Positions 35,586 through 45,178 of a stretch of DNA of 54,239 nucleotides are shown here, piece after piece; positions within the stretch are counted from its first letter, which is position 1, and each line of letters starts with the position of its first letter. The stretch spans positions 1 through 54,239 of the forward strand of contig JBMYWA010000005.1 of the NCBI GenBank assembly GCA_049606935.1, given 5' to 3'. The stretch comes from CAJXZP01 sp049606935. Its GTDB lineage: Bacteria; Bacteroidota; Bacteroidia; Flavobacteriales_G; Salibacteraceae. The translations under genes and the position numbers were made by a program. The notes under the pieces were generated by a model. It was not told where the DNA came from and made no database searches. It saw only the letters and a program-made list of their open reading frames with translations.

Positions 35586-37308
35586 GCAAATCACAATTTT
35601 AGCAAGCACACTAGTCGTAGGATTAACTAGTATTCTTTCACCAGCAATTGGGCAAGAAACATCTACAAATAAGGACTCTTTGACCAGCGAAACAGTTGTT
35701 ATTGTTAGGGAGTTTGAGCCTGTTATTAAGGATGCCAAAAAAATTAATCATCAACCAATGATTAATACTGTAGAAAAGGCCAAACCTGATTTCAAATATG
35801 AATTGATGCCTCAAAATCAATCCTATGAATTCACTCCTGACACTATTGATGCCGTAAAAATTAAAGGCGAACCTTTAACTACTCTTCATCGAGCGTATTT
35901 AAAAGCAGGAATGGGCAGTTATTTGAATAATTATGGTGAGTTACATATTAATAGTCTACGATCTAGAGATTTTCAATGGGGGTTAGATGTTCATCATTTA
36001 GGCTCTAATGGTGGGGTTCCAGATGCTCCCGAAAGCTATTTCAGTAAGCAGAATGTAGATCTATACGGTAAAAAAATGTTGAAAAGACATGCTATTAATG
36101 CCGGTTTTATTTTTGATCGAGAACAAATCAACAAATATGGAGTTCCTAAAGCGGTTGATGAAAATTTAGTCATACCAGATAGTAAACAAACTTATGAATT
36201 GTATGAAGGCCGTGCTGGTATTAGAAGTTTTATTTCTGATTCGAACGAATTAAATTACATAGTGAATTTCAAGTATCATAATCTTGCGGTCAAACCTTAT
36301 AGCACCACTGAAAACAACTTTTTAATGACCTCTCAATTCTCTAAGTTTTATGGCAAAGAGAAAGCCTATTTGTTTTTAGATGTGGATTACAATAAATTAA
36401 ATACAGGTAACGAATTCTTTGATTATAAGCCAAACTTATTAGTAAAACCAAGCATAGCCATTGAGTTTAAGGGAGAAAAATGGCATTTAAACGCAGGATT
36501 TAAAATGGCCTTGGAAGATGGTAATGACACTCGTTTTTATTTCTTCCCAAAAGCAGAGTTTAAGTATAACGTTGTTGGCAATCTAGTGGTTCCATACATG
36601 GGTGTAACTGGTGGTGCTAAACGAAATTCTTTTAACTCTTTACGTCAAGAAAACCCATTCTTGTTTGAATACTCCGAATTAAAAACAACCAGAACTGCTT
36701 ATGATGTTTATGTAGGGGTTAGAGGTCTAATAAGTTCTAACCTATCCTACAATGTTTCTGGGGGTTACAAGGCTGTAAAGGATATGGTATTGTATACAAG
36801 CGATCTTACACCAAGAGATCTGACACAACCGTATTACGAAAATGTGTTCATGCCTGTTTATGACACCGTGAATGTAGCTCATTTTTCTTCTCAAATTGGA
36901 TACCAGCGGAGTACGAAATGGAATGTTTTATGGAGGTTAAATTACAATTTATATGAAACTCAAAGAGAAGTTAAGGCTTGGAATTTACCCGACTTTACCA
37001 CCGACATCACTTTAAACTATAATCTACAAGAAAAAATATTAGTTAAGTCGAGCATTACCTACATGAATAGCAAATATGTAAAAACAAGTGATACTTCTCA
37101 GGAGGAATTAGCTTTTGGGGTGTATGGACGTAAAATTGATCCAATAATTGACTTTAACATCGGCTTAGAATATCGATTCACTAAGAAAGTATCTGCCTTT
37201 TTAGATGTAAATAATATTCTATCTCAGAATTATGAAATTTGGGGTAATTACCGAGTTCAAGGTATTAATGTTTTAGGTGGGGTTACCATTGCCTTTTGGG
37301 CAAAGTAA
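35578..37308 (+). CDS. outer-membrane beta-barrel protein (TonB-receptor-like, no plug)
   Basis: The ~576-residue exported barrel protein begins at ATG 35578, where a signal peptide reads MSKQITILASTLVVGLTS and ends with AIGQE. An in-frame start at 35506 would put extra residues before the signal. After a ~90-residue periplasmic segment (SETVVIVREFEPVIKDAKKI, without a full plug domain), the rest is strand-rich and ends in ITIAFWAK. It resembles annotated TonB-dependent receptors in relatives but lacks the plug fold. It overlaps the TPR gene by 8 bases (ATGAGTAA), which implies translational coupling and joint function. Confidence 0.8.
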   Translation: MSKQITILASTLVVGLTSILSPAIGQETSTNKDSLTSETVVIVREFEPVIKDAKKINHQPMINTVEKAKPDFKYELMPQNQSYEFTPDTIDAVKIKGEPLTTLHRAYLKAGMGSYLNNYGELHINSLRSRDFQWGLDVHHLGSNGGVPDAPESYFSKQNVDLYGKKMLKRHAINAGFIFDREQINKYGVPKAVDENLVIPDSKQTYELYEGRAGIRSFISDSNELNYIVNFKYHNLAVKPYSTTENNFLMTSQFSKFYGKEKAYLFLDVDYNKLNTGNEFFDYKPNLLVKPSIAIEFKGEKWHLNAGFKMALEDGNDTRFYFFPKAEFKYNVVGNLVVPYMGVTGGAKRNSFNSLRQENPFLFEYSELKTTRTAYDVYVGVRGLISSNLSYNVSGGYKAVKDMVLYTSDLTPRDLTQPYYENVFMPVYDTVNVAHFSSQIGYQRSTKWNVLWRLNYNLYETQREVKAWNLPDFTTDITLNYNLQEKILVKSSITYMNSKYVKTSDTSQEELAFGVYGRKIDPIIDFNIGLEYRFTKKVSAFLDVNNILSQNYEIWGNYRVQGINVLGGVTIAFWAK

Positions 37309-37330
37309 TTATTGGCAACAAACTGAAAAA

Positions 37331-37357
37331 GGGAATCATTATTGATTCCCTTTTTTT
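37331..37357 (+). terminator. rho-independent terminator after the barrel gene
   Basis: GGGAATCA (37331-37338) pairs with TGATTCCC (37343-37350), followed by seven T. Confidence 0.88.
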
Positions 37358-37443
37358 ATGCCCTAAATTTGAATTCTATTGAAAATCAAATCATAATAAA
37401 TATCCGTAAAAATATGAGGTTAAAAACCTCCAACAAAACCCCT

Positions 37444-37483
37444 TGAAAATGTTAATAAAATGTGGAAAAGTGCAACATTTTCA
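37444..37483. repeat. 10-bp perfect inverted repeat upstream of gyrB
   Basis: TGAAAATGTT (37444-37453) and AACATTTTCA (37474-37483) are perfect reverse complements 20 bases apart. The spacer contains TGTGGAAAA, one base different from a DnaA box (TGTGGATAA). The element ends 34 bases before the candidate -7 box of gyrB and could be its operator. Confidence 0.5.
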
Positions 37484-37517
37484 CCCCCCTAAAAATAGCC
37501 TATGAAACTCCTAACAT

Positions 37518-37525
37518 TATCTTTG
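37518..37525 (+). promoter_or_regulatory. candidate -7 box for gyrB (TATCTTTG)
   Basis: TATCTTTG fits TAnnTTTG and lies 48 bases before the gyrB ATG. Confidence 0.5.
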
Positions 37526-37573
37526 TGTTTGGCTCGAAAAATGGGCTAAAAATTAGACAAAATCATATCTCTT

Positions 37574-39532
37574 ATGAGTGACGAAAATAAAGATCCAAAA
37601 GCAAATTATTCAGCAAATAACATTCAGGTTTTAGAAGGACTTGAGGCCGTTAGAAAAAGGCCTGCCATGTACATTGGTGACGTGGGTGTACGAGGGCTTC
37701 ACCACTTGGTTTATGAGGTGGTTGACAACTCTATTGATGAGGCATTAGCTGGTCATTGTGACACCATTAGTGTTTTTATAGAAGAAGACAATTCTATCTC
37801 TGTTACCGATAACGGACGTGGTATTCCAACAGGTTATCATGAAAAGGAAAAAAGATCAGCACTAGAAGTAGTAATGACGGTTCTTCACGCAGGTGGTAAA
37901 TTTGATAAAGATACTTACAAGGTTTCTGGTGGATTGCACGGTGTTGGTGTTTCTTGTGTGAATGCATTATCTATTGCTTTAAAAGCAGAAGTACATAGAG
38001 ATGGGAAAATATTTGAGCAAGAATATTCAAAAGGTATTCCTCAATATGATGTGAGGGAAATTGGAACAACTGATCACTCTGGTACCACGGTAACATTTAA
38101 GCCTGATGCTGAAATTTTTGAAGATCGTATTTACAACTTCGAAACGCTAGAAAACAGATTACGTGAATTGGCTTATCTAAATAAAGGAATAACCATTAAC
38201 ATTACGGACAAACGTGAAAAAGATGAAGAAGGTAATTTCATTTCAAGCACTTTCTTTTCAGAAGGTGGGTTAAAAGAGTTTGTTACTTTCCTAGATTCTA
38301 ATCGCGAGCAGTTAATCGAGGATGTCATTTACATGGACGGTGAAAAAAGTGGTATTCCAGTAGAAGTGGCATTGGTTTATAACACTTCTTACTCTGAAAA
38401 CCTTCATGCATATGTAAACAACATTAACACTCATGAAGGTGGTACTCACCTACAAGGTTTTAGAAGAGGTCTTACCGGTACTTTGAAGAAATATGCTGAG
38501 GAGTCGGGGCTACTTTCCAAACTCAAATTTGATATTGCTGGTGACGATTTCCGTGAGGGGTTAACTGCTGTAATATCAGTTAAAGTTGGAGAACCTCAAT
38601 TTGAAGGGCAAACTAAAACCAAATTAGGTAACCGTGAAGTAACAGCTCCTGTATCTCAGGCTGTTTCAGAAATGCTTTCTAATTATTTGGAAGAAAACCC
38701 GAAAGACGCCAAGACAATTGTTCAAAAGGTAATCTTAGCTGCTCAAGCGCGTAACGCTGCTCGTAAGGCAAGAGAAATGGTTCAACGTAAAAACGTAATG
38801 TCTGGCTCTGGTTTACCGGGTAAGCTAGCCGATTGTGCATCAAGAGATCCATTTGTAAGTGAAATTTTTCTAGTAGAGGGAGATTCAGCGGGTGGTACGG
38901 CTAAACAAGGTCGTAACCGTGAAAACCAAGCTATTATGCCCTTACGTGGTAAGATTTTGAATGTAGAAAAAGCACTATCTCATAAAATATTTGAAAACGA
39001 AGAAATTCGTAATATTTATACTGCTTTAGGAGTAAAAGTAGGAACAGAAGAAGATTCTAAAGCACTTGATACATCTAAATTAAGATACCACAAGGTGGTA
39101 ATTATGTGTGATGCGGATGTGGATGGTAGCCATATTGAGACTCTAATTTTAACTTTCTTTTTCCGTTACATGAAAGAGTTAATTGATGCAGGTAACATTT
39201 ACATTGCTACTCCGCCTCTATATTTAGTTAAAAAAGGTCAAGATCAACGTTATGCATGGAATGATGATCAACGTGATGCCTTTGTTAATGAAATGAAAGG
39301 TAAAGGATCTGAATCTAGTGTAGGAATTCAACGTTACAAAGGTCTTGGGGAGATGAACGCAGAACAATTGTGGGCAACTACCATGAATCCTGAAAACCGA
39401 ACTTTACGTCAAGTTACCATTGAATCAGGTGCTGAAGCAGATCGTGTTTTTAGTATGTTAATGGGCGATGAAGTACCACCAAGAAGGGAGTTTATTGAAT
39501 CTCACGCTAAATATGCTAATATTGATTCTTAA
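37574..39532 (+). CDS. gyrB: DNA gyrase subunit B
   Basis: The 652-residue type IIA topoisomerase ATPase subunit shows the GHKL motifs EVVDNSIDEALAG (near 46-58) and DNGRGIP (near 76), the transducer domain, and the TOPRIM motifs EGDSAGG (near 437) and DADVDGSHIETL (near 515). The C-terminal QRYKGLGEMN and PPRREFIE complete the protein. It introduces negative supercoils with GyrA, which is not in the window. The length is that of the short Bacteroidota form, without the ~165-residue insert of the E. coli enzyme. It has its own promoter after the terminator at 37331-37357. Confidence 0.96.
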   Translation: MSDENKDPKANYSANNIQVLEGLEAVRKRPAMYIGDVGVRGLHHLVYEVVDNSIDEALAGHCDTISVFIEEDNSISVTDNGRGIPTGYHEKEKRSALEVVMTVLHAGGKFDKDTYKVSGGLHGVGVSCVNALSIALKAEVHRDGKIFEQEYSKGIPQYDVREIGTTDHSGTTVTFKPDAEIFEDRIYNFETLENRLRELAYLNKGITINITDKREKDEEGNFISSTFFSEGGLKEFVTFLDSNREQLIEDVIYMDGEKSGIPVEVALVYNTSYSENLHAYVNNINTHEGGTHLQGFRRGLTGTLKKYAEESGLLSKLKFDIAGDDFREGLTAVISVKVGEPQFEGQTKTKLGNREVTAPVSQAVSEMLSNYLEENPKDAKTIVQKVILAAQARNAARKAREMVQRKNVMSGSGLPGKLADCASRDPFVSEIFLVEGDSAGGTAKQGRNRENQAIMPLRGKILNVEKALSHKIFENEEIRNIYTALGVKVGTEEDSKALDTSKLRYHKVVIMCDADVDGSHIETLILTFFFRYMKELIDAGNIYIATPPLYLVKKGQDQRYAWNDDQRDAFVNEMKGKGSESSVGIQRYKGLGEMNAEQLWATTMNPENRTLRQVTIESGAEADRVFSMLMGDEVPPRREFIESHAKYANIDS

Positions 39533-39554
39533 TAATCAAGAATAATAAATTGAA

Positions 39555-39590
39555 AACGTCTGGTAGTCTCTCTATCGGGCGTTTTTTTTT
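39555..39590 (+). terminator. terminator after gyrB
   Basis: AACGTCTGGTAG (39555-39566) pairs with CTATCGGGCGTT (39572-39583) with three G-U wobbles, and nine T follow. The T-tract overlaps the TAA stop of the convergent gene. Confidence 0.78.
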
Positions 39591-40323
39591 ACCTATTGGT
39601 TTCAAATTTTATTGGGAGAGCAAATCTAACTCTTACCAAATCTCCATCTTGTTTCCCAGGGTTCCATTTTCTCATACCTGAAATTACTCGAATAGCTTCC
39701 GCATCTATTCCTTCGCTTACACCCTGAATTACTTTAACATTGGTAATTGAGCCATCTTTTTCAACAACAAAGGTCACAATTACTTTACCCGAAATATTTT
39801 TTCTATATTCTTCATTCGGATACCTTACAGTTTTATTTAGGTATCGATACATCGCTAACTCCCCCCTTTTGTAGGTTGGATTAACTTGAAAATCAAAATG
39901 CTCTATTTCTTCCCCTTTATTATTATAAACATGGCCCGAAATAAATTTACCATCTTCAAATAAATCATCTCTTTTTAATGTCCCATCTCTCCAAAAGGTT
40001 CGGTTTATTCCGTCCATTTTATTATTTGAATAATTCAACTCAAAGTGCACTTGACCATTATTATACCAATTAATTTTGGGACCGTTTTTAATCTTACCAT
40101 CAAATGGTAAATAGGTAATAGATTCTATTTTCGTACAATTGGAATCCAATGTTAATTCTGTAACCTCTTGGGGTGTTTCAGGGTTATAATTCAGAACCAC
40201 AATTCTTGAGACTTCTTCATATATTGTAATGGTGTCTCTATTTATATTTAAGAAGATGGTATCTTGAGCCTTTGAAGAAAGGAACCCGGTAATAAAGACC
40301 AGGTTAATAATAAAGCTTTTCAT
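39589..40323 (-). CDS. TonB C-terminal domain protein with MORN-like repeats
   Basis: The 244-residue exported protein has a signal peptide (about 1-19). MORN/YwqK-type repeats follow (GPKINWYNNGQVHFEL, DGINRTFWRDGTLKRD). The C-terminal ~85 residues are a TonB-type domain, with VRYPNEEYRKNISGKVIVTFVVEKDGSITNVKV and the conserved RKWNPGKQDGDLVRVRF end. Exchangeable TonB-like proteins with this build are common in Bacteroidota. There is no N-terminal membrane anchor or ExbBD gene nearby, so energy coupling is not implied. It sits 9 bases after the lipoprotein gene and is probably in its operon. Confidence 0.83.
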   Translation of the reverse strand: MKSFIINLVFITGFLSSKAQDTIFLNINRDTITIYEEVSRIVVLNYNPETPQEVTELTLDSNCTKIESITYLPFDGKIKNGPKINWYNNGQVHFELNYSNNKMDGINRTFWRDGTLKRDDLFEDGKFISGHVYNNKGEEIEHFDFQVNPTYKRGELAMYRYLNKTVRYPNEEYRKNISGKVIVTFVVEKDGSITNVKVIQGVSEGIDAEAIRVISGMRKWNPGKQDGDLVRVRFALPIKFETNR

Positions 40324-40332
40324 AATTCTTTT

Positions 40333-41217
40333 TTAAAACTCCTCAAACATTAATCGAGCAGGTTGCTTTTGGTAATCTAACAATAATTTAGAAGCATGAG
40401 AAGTTTTAGTTACCTCATCAAATGATTTACAAATAGCTGTTGGCGAGCTATCATCCACTCTACAACACGATACATATTGATTTATCACTTGAACTAAAGA
40501 ATATCCTTCATTTTCTTTATAGGCTCTATTAAGTTTCCAGAAAAAACTGACTCCTCCCCAATACATAGCTGGGTAATTCCATGCATTCTTTAAACTATCT
40601 GCTGCTTCAGGTAACGGAAGATTACTCTGAAAAGCCTTCTTACAATTAAGCAACTTTAGCGCATACTTTTTATCTACTTCGGCATTAGTCATCACCCCTT
40701 GTTTATTCATTACCTGGACCTGCATATATGTGGCGTACCCTTCAGAAAACCATGAGTTCTCCTTACCCACAAATGGAATAGACAAATGACTAATTTCATG
40801 TTGGGCGGTCCAATCATTTAGGAACTCATCTAATGAAAAGTTGGTATTCACATGAAAGTGTACCCCTTGATCCTTACCTCTAGTAGTATGAGCCCAAGGA
40901 ACAGGTTCGTTTCCAGATTTTGCTCTATGAACAAAGAAATGAACATCAAAAGGGTACTTACCAAACGAGGATACGATAGCATTATCAATTTCACCAAGCC
41001 ATTTTTTTATTTTATACACCTCTTCTTTTTCAAATCTGTTTTCCCAATGCCAAATTATATTGTTTCCAGCTAATTGCTTTTGAGTATCAGAATGGGTCAC
41101 ATCAGAAATGGCGGATGCTAATACTTCTTGTTGTTCTTTTCCATTTAAGTCGTATAAGGACTCACTACATCCAGTAAGAAAAAAAAGGAATACAACAAAA
41201 AAATTAACTTTAATCAT
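40333..41217 (-). CDS. lipoprotein with HExxH metallopeptidase motif (M1-like)
   Basis: The 294-residue lipoprotein has a signal peptide ending in the lipobox LTGC (Cys17). It has an HEISH zinc-binding motif (140-144) and WFSEGYATY (157-164), whose Glu159 would be the third zinc ligand; the phrase is almost that of M1 aminopeptidases (WLNEGFATY). Only 14 residues separate HEISH from this Glu, whereas M1 enzymes have 18. It is extracytoplasmic, probably anchored in a membrane. A related hypothetical family is the alternative; substrate unknown. It precedes a TonB-C/MORN protein by 9 bases. Confidence 0.72.
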   Translation of the reverse strand: MIKVNFFVVFLFFLTGCSESLYDLNGKEQQEVLASAISDVTHSDTQKQLAGNNIIWHWENRFEKEEVYKIKKWLGEIDNAIVSSFGKYPFDVHFFVHRAKSGNEPVPWAHTTRGKDQGVHFHVNTNFSLDEFLNDWTAQHEISHLSIPFVGKENSWFSEGYATYMQVQVMNKQGVMTNAEVDKKYALKLLNCKKAFQSNLPLPEAADSLKNAWNYPAMYWGGVSFFWKLNRAYKENEGYSLVQVINQYVSCCRVDDSSPTAICKSFDEVTKTSHASKLLLDYQKQPARLMFEEF

Positions 41218-41280
41218 AGTAGTTAATGTATGGCTAAAAAAGTGCAGGTTAGCAATTGAGTAAAATACCTTAACTAATTA

Positions 41281-42072
41281 CTATTTCGTATTCCAAGTTC
41301 CCAAATTGGTTTGAATAAAATCAATTACATGTTGATGTTCTTTCTTTCCAGGCCCTTCAATCATAAACGGTTCTCCAAATTTGATATAAACTGGTTTGTT
41401 TCGCTTTAAAGCCCCAATGTCTTTAGCTAAGGTTCCATTACCCCAAAAGTCGGTTTTAATGGCTACCGGAATTACAGCTGCCTTTGCCTTTTTGGCAAGC
41501 TTAATACCTAACGTATTAAATTTAGACGCATCAAATTCTACCATTCTTTGACTTTGCGGGAAAATAACCACTGAGGTTCCGTTTTTAATGGCTTCTACTC
41601 CATCAGCCATTACCGTTTTAAAATCTGCAATTGGATCCTTTCTATCCACCGCAATTGGTTTTCTTGCCCGCATGGTTGGACCAAAAAGAGTGTGTTTGGT
41701 TAAACTACTCTTTACCACAAAGGTTACCTCTCTTTTACTGGCAATTAACCCGGGAAAGATCATACTTTCCATCATACTCATGTGGTTACTAATAAAAACC
41801 ACTGGAGTTTCTGGTTTCAAAATATTATCTAATCCTTCAATATGAATTTTTGCGCCACAATCTTCGGTTAAATGCAAAATGTCCATTGATCTTTTTGCCC
41901 AGGTTTGAGTATCAAATTTATTTTGAAGAGCCAAGCTCCTACTTCCCCATAACATGGATAAGAATTTTGGTCCGAAATATAAAGAGGTCCCAAAACTCAA
42001 AGTATCTAAAATTGATCTTGGGTGATCAACAGGTGTTGTATAACTATCAGATTTAATGAAATTATTCTTCAT
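41281..42072 (-). CDS. acyltransferase of the PlsC family with HX4E and FPQ variants
   Basis: The 263-residue LPLAT-family acyltransferase has the catalytic block NHMSMME, His97 with Glu102 in place of the usual Asp. The second block reads FPQSQR (171-176) where most members have FPEGTR. Downstream VIPVAIKTDFWGNG and IKFGEPF are family-like. This HX4E/FPQ combination matches a sub-branch I recall from other bacteria, so it may still be active. It lacks a clear membrane helix. Its ATG lies inside the end of the ResB-CcsA gene (11-base overlap), so it is translated with it. Confidence 0.8.
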   Translation of the reverse strand: MKNNFIKSDSYTTPVDHPRSILDTLSFGTSLYFGPKFLSMLWGSRSLALQNKFDTQTWAKRSMDILHLTEDCGAKIHIEGLDNILKPETPVVFISNHMSMMESMIFPGLIASKREVTFVVKSSLTKHTLFGPTMRARKPIAVDRKDPIADFKTVMADGVEAIKNGTSVVIFPQSQRMVEFDASKFNTLGIKLAKKAKAAVIPVAIKTDFWGNGTLAKDIGALKRNKPVYIKFGEPFMIEGPGKKEHQHVIDFIQTNLGTWNTK

Positions 42073-45000
42073 CGGTACTACCCTTTTTGAAACTAGCGAA
42101 TCTTATATACGAAGCTATAGAAATTATGGCAACTATGGCTAATGTGTAATATACAAAATTTGGCACAGGTACAGGATCACCTGCCGCATATGAATGTAAA
42201 CCACTTAAATAATAATTCACTCCAAAATAGGTCATGATAATTGCACTAAACGACACCGTAGTTGCAAAATTGTACGCAAAGCCACCTCTTAGTCCAGGAA
42301 TGAAACGCATATGCGCAACAAAACTGTAAACTAAAACCGAAGCAAGGGCCCAGGTTTCTTTAGCATCCCAGCCCCAATATCTTCCCCAAGACTCGTTAGC
42401 CCAAACACCACCTAGAAATGTACCAATGGTTAGCATAAACAACCCAATAGTAATAGTCATTTCATTAATAGTAGTCAATTCTTTAAATGTAAGCTCTATC
42501 TTTCTGTTCCCTCTTGGAGCTGTTATAATTAAAATCAGATTGAAAAATCCAAGTAACGCTCCCAATGCCAAAAATCCGTAACTAGCTGTGATAATAGCCA
42601 CATGAATCATTAACCAATATGAATTCAAAACTGGAACCAAATTAGTAATTTCAGGGTCTAACCAATTTAGGTGAGCTACCATCAAGATAAAAGATGTTAG
42701 TAATGCAGTTGTGGCTAAAGTAATTTTTGATTTTCGACCAAAAATGAAGCCGGATAGCATTGTAGCCCAGCCAATGTAAATCATAGATTCGTATGCATTA
42801 CTCCAAGGCGCATGCCCTGCAATGTACCATAACAAAATAAGCCCAGCTGTATGCGCTGCAAAACCTAATACAATTAACCAATAAAAACCGGTTACGACTC
42901 CATTCAGTTTTCCATTGGAAGAGAATAATTGAATAAAAAGTATAATTAAAAATATCAGACCAATTGTGAAATAATAATAGAACAGGTTATTGAAAATTTT
43001 TGCCTTGTTGTAGAAAATTTCGGCTTTCACCTTGGACTCTGAAATAACTACGGCTTCCCCCATTTTTTGCTGGTAATCACCCATAGCTTTCATTGCTTGG
43101 TTAGCGTCCTCCCAATTACCGTCTTTCATTGCTGAAGTTAAACCGTCAAAATACATGTTCAAAATATGGGCCGTAAATAAGGAATCTTGACCTGTAAAAA
43201 CATCTCTTGCTTCTCTGGGTGCATACCATTTGTTGTTGGGATCATTTGGTAACGGGAAAATTTTCACCAATTCACCGGTATAAATCATATAACAAATATT
43301 TACGCGCTCATCAACGGCTAGTACATCCTTATCATATTTACCTCTTTCAGAAGGCTTTTTTCTATTCGCTTCGGCAATATCTTGTTCAAGGATAAAAGAA
43401 AAATCTTCATTAAAGAATTGCATAAACGAAGTCATTTTTTTGCTTTCGTCCATTCCAATTTTCTTCTTCAAATCTGGGTGGGTTACTTTAATCATGTCCA
43501 CCATTTGCCAAATTTGCGGCTCATAAAGCATCCCAAGTAAAACCTGGTCTGGTGTTAATCCGTTAAAAGATGATTTTCTAGAAACCTTTCTTAAGATCTC
43601 TGAGCTCAAGGTATTCATAGGTTTCATTCTACCCTGATGATCTTGAATTTGTAAAGATCCAAACTTTAATGATTGCTCTAAAGGAATTGTGGTTGGAACT
43701 GGAGCCGTTTGCGCCATTGCTATACCACTAAAACCAATAAGAAAAACCATAATGGATGTCAAAGCTTCTTTCTTTTTTCTAATCTTTTCTAAGGTTCTTT
43801 TCATTTTTGAAAATCTACTATCATAGATGAATAGGGTGAAAAACATTCCAATACCTAACAAAATGTACCCGATATAAGATAACCAAGTTCCATAAAAATC
43901 TCTATTCACAGAAAGTACAGTTCCACCTTCATCTTGATCATAAGACGATTGAAATAATCGGTAACCTTTGTGATCTAAAACATTGTTCATGTAAATTCTA
44001 TGCTCCTCCTGAATATTTTCTTCTTCGTCAATTAAAGTAACCTCACTAGCATAAGATGCAGGGCTCATTGAGCCTGGGTATCTATCTAATTGAAAATCTC
44101 TTAACTGCATGTAAAATGGAAGAAAAATATACTTTGACCCATAGGACAATTGGTAATTTAATCCTCCAGTTTCAATTCTCGTAGGGGCAGAAACAAAACC
44201 TTGGCCACCTTTTAAGTTCACTAATTGATGCTCTCCATTAATTGCTAAATCAACTACCATAATATCAGAACCTGGTGCGGCATTTTCAGCTCGATTGGTA
44301 GTTACATCTTTGCGTACCTTCTCGTGTAAGGTTTTAAAAACAATACTTACTCCGTTTACTTGATATAATCTTCTTGGTTCAAAAGCATGAACAGTATCCG
44401 GGCCCAAGGTTCCTTGACTTCTATCTGCCATTGCTAAATAACTAACTTCAAAAGGTGAAATAAAAGCGAGTCCGTTAGTGTCCATAAACACACGCATACC
44501 TACCTGTTCTTCCCCTTGCCCAAAAGCTAAGGGTAACATTCCAAGTTGCATGGTTTTTCCTTCTTTCAAATAATTTGTTTTTCTACCATTACCATCTGTA
44601 GTTACAAATTCAATATAGCGACTCCCATTAGGGTCGGGTACAACAGTATCCACTGCATTTTGAAGATAATCAACAAATTTTACAGAGATTTCTGTTTCAT
44701 TAAACTTGAAGCTTTTTGCAAACCCTGGGTTGTACAATGGATTAAGAAATACAGCTTGATCAAAGCTAAACTGCATTTTTTTATCATCTACCTTAAAACG
44801 AAAATAGGTCTTGTCGCTCACAACGGTGTTACTTGTTTTTCCTTCACGAATATGAAGTATTCCTTCTTCACTAATGTATCGGGTAACAGCGCCACCGGCA
44901 ATCATAAACATAAACGATACGTGAAACATTAATATGGGCCATTTAGACCTTTTGTACATTTTGTATCTAGAAATGTTTGCAATTAGATTAATAAACAAGA

Positions 45001-45178
45001 AAAATAACATTAACTCAAACCATTTGGCATTGTAAACCACTGCCTTAGAAGCTGGGGTTCCATAATCGTTTTCAATAAACGTTGCTGCTCCAATGGATAC
45101 TGCAAATAATAATAGCAAAAAAGCCATGAATTCCATGGAAATTAAAAATTCCCACAATTGCTTTAAAATACTTTTCAT
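42062..45178 (-). CDS. fused ResB-CcsA cytochrome c assembly protein
   Basis: The 1038-residue polytopic membrane protein is a system II cytochrome c synthetase. The N-terminal half is ResB-like (helices near 13-33, 46-66 and 74-95, then a large periplasmic domain and a helix near 435-455). The C-terminal half is CcsA-like, with about eight helices and the heme-handling motif WGRYWGWDAKETWAL near residue 925-940, plus a conserved His in YSFVAHMRF. ResB-CcsA fusions of this length are standard in Bacteroidota. It attaches heme to CxxCH in the periplasm. A TACATTTG box (45263-45256) gives a promoter about 78 bases upstream. Confidence 0.93.
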   Translation of the reverse strand: MKSILKQLWEFLISMEFMAFLLLLFAVSIGAATFIENDYGTPASKAVVYNAKWFELMLFFLFINLIANISRYKMYKRSKWPILMFHVSFMFMIAGGAVTRYISEEGILHIREGKTSNTVVSDKTYFRFKVDDKKMQFSFDQAVFLNPLYNPGFAKSFKFNETEISVKFVDYLQNAVDTVVPDPNGSRYIEFVTTDGNGRKTNYLKEGKTMQLGMLPLAFGQGEEQVGMRVFMDTNGLAFISPFEVSYLAMADRSQGTLGPDTVHAFEPRRLYQVNGVSIVFKTLHEKVRKDVTTNRAENAAPGSDIMVVDLAINGEHQLVNLKGGQGFVSAPTRIETGGLNYQLSYGSKYIFLPFYMQLRDFQLDRYPGSMSPASYASEVTLIDEEENIQEEHRIYMNNVLDHKGYRLFQSSYDQDEGGTVLSVNRDFYGTWLSYIGYILLGIGMFFTLFIYDSRFSKMKRTLEKIRKKKEALTSIMVFLIGFSGIAMAQTAPVPTTIPLEQSLKFGSLQIQDHQGRMKPMNTLSSEILRKVSRKSSFNGLTPDQVLLGMLYEPQIWQMVDMIKVTHPDLKKKIGMDESKKMTSFMQFFNEDFSFILEQDIAEANRKKPSERGKYDKDVLAVDERVNICYMIYTGELVKIFPLPNDPNNKWYAPREARDVFTGQDSLFTAHILNMYFDGLTSAMKDGNWEDANQAMKAMGDYQQKMGEAVVISESKVKAEIFYNKAKIFNNLFYYYFTIGLIFLIILFIQLFSSNGKLNGVVTGFYWLIVLGFAAHTAGLILLWYIAGHAPWSNAYESMIYIGWATMLSGFIFGRKSKITLATTALLTSFILMVAHLNWLDPEITNLVPVLNSYWLMIHVAIITASYGFLALGALLGFFNLILIITAPRGNRKIELTFKELTTINEMTITIGLFMLTIGTFLGGVWANESWGRYWGWDAKETWALASVLVYSFVAHMRFIPGLRGGFAYNFATTVSFSAIIMTYFGVNYYLSGLHSYAAGDPVPVPNFVYYTLAIVAIISIASYIRFASFKKGSTDEE

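Noticed and set aside
37459..37473. Replication origin near gyrB or dnaN
   Set aside because: Only a single DnaA-box-like TGTGGAAAA with one mismatch was found; there is no cluster, no AT-rich unwinding element beyond the background, and no dnaA gene.
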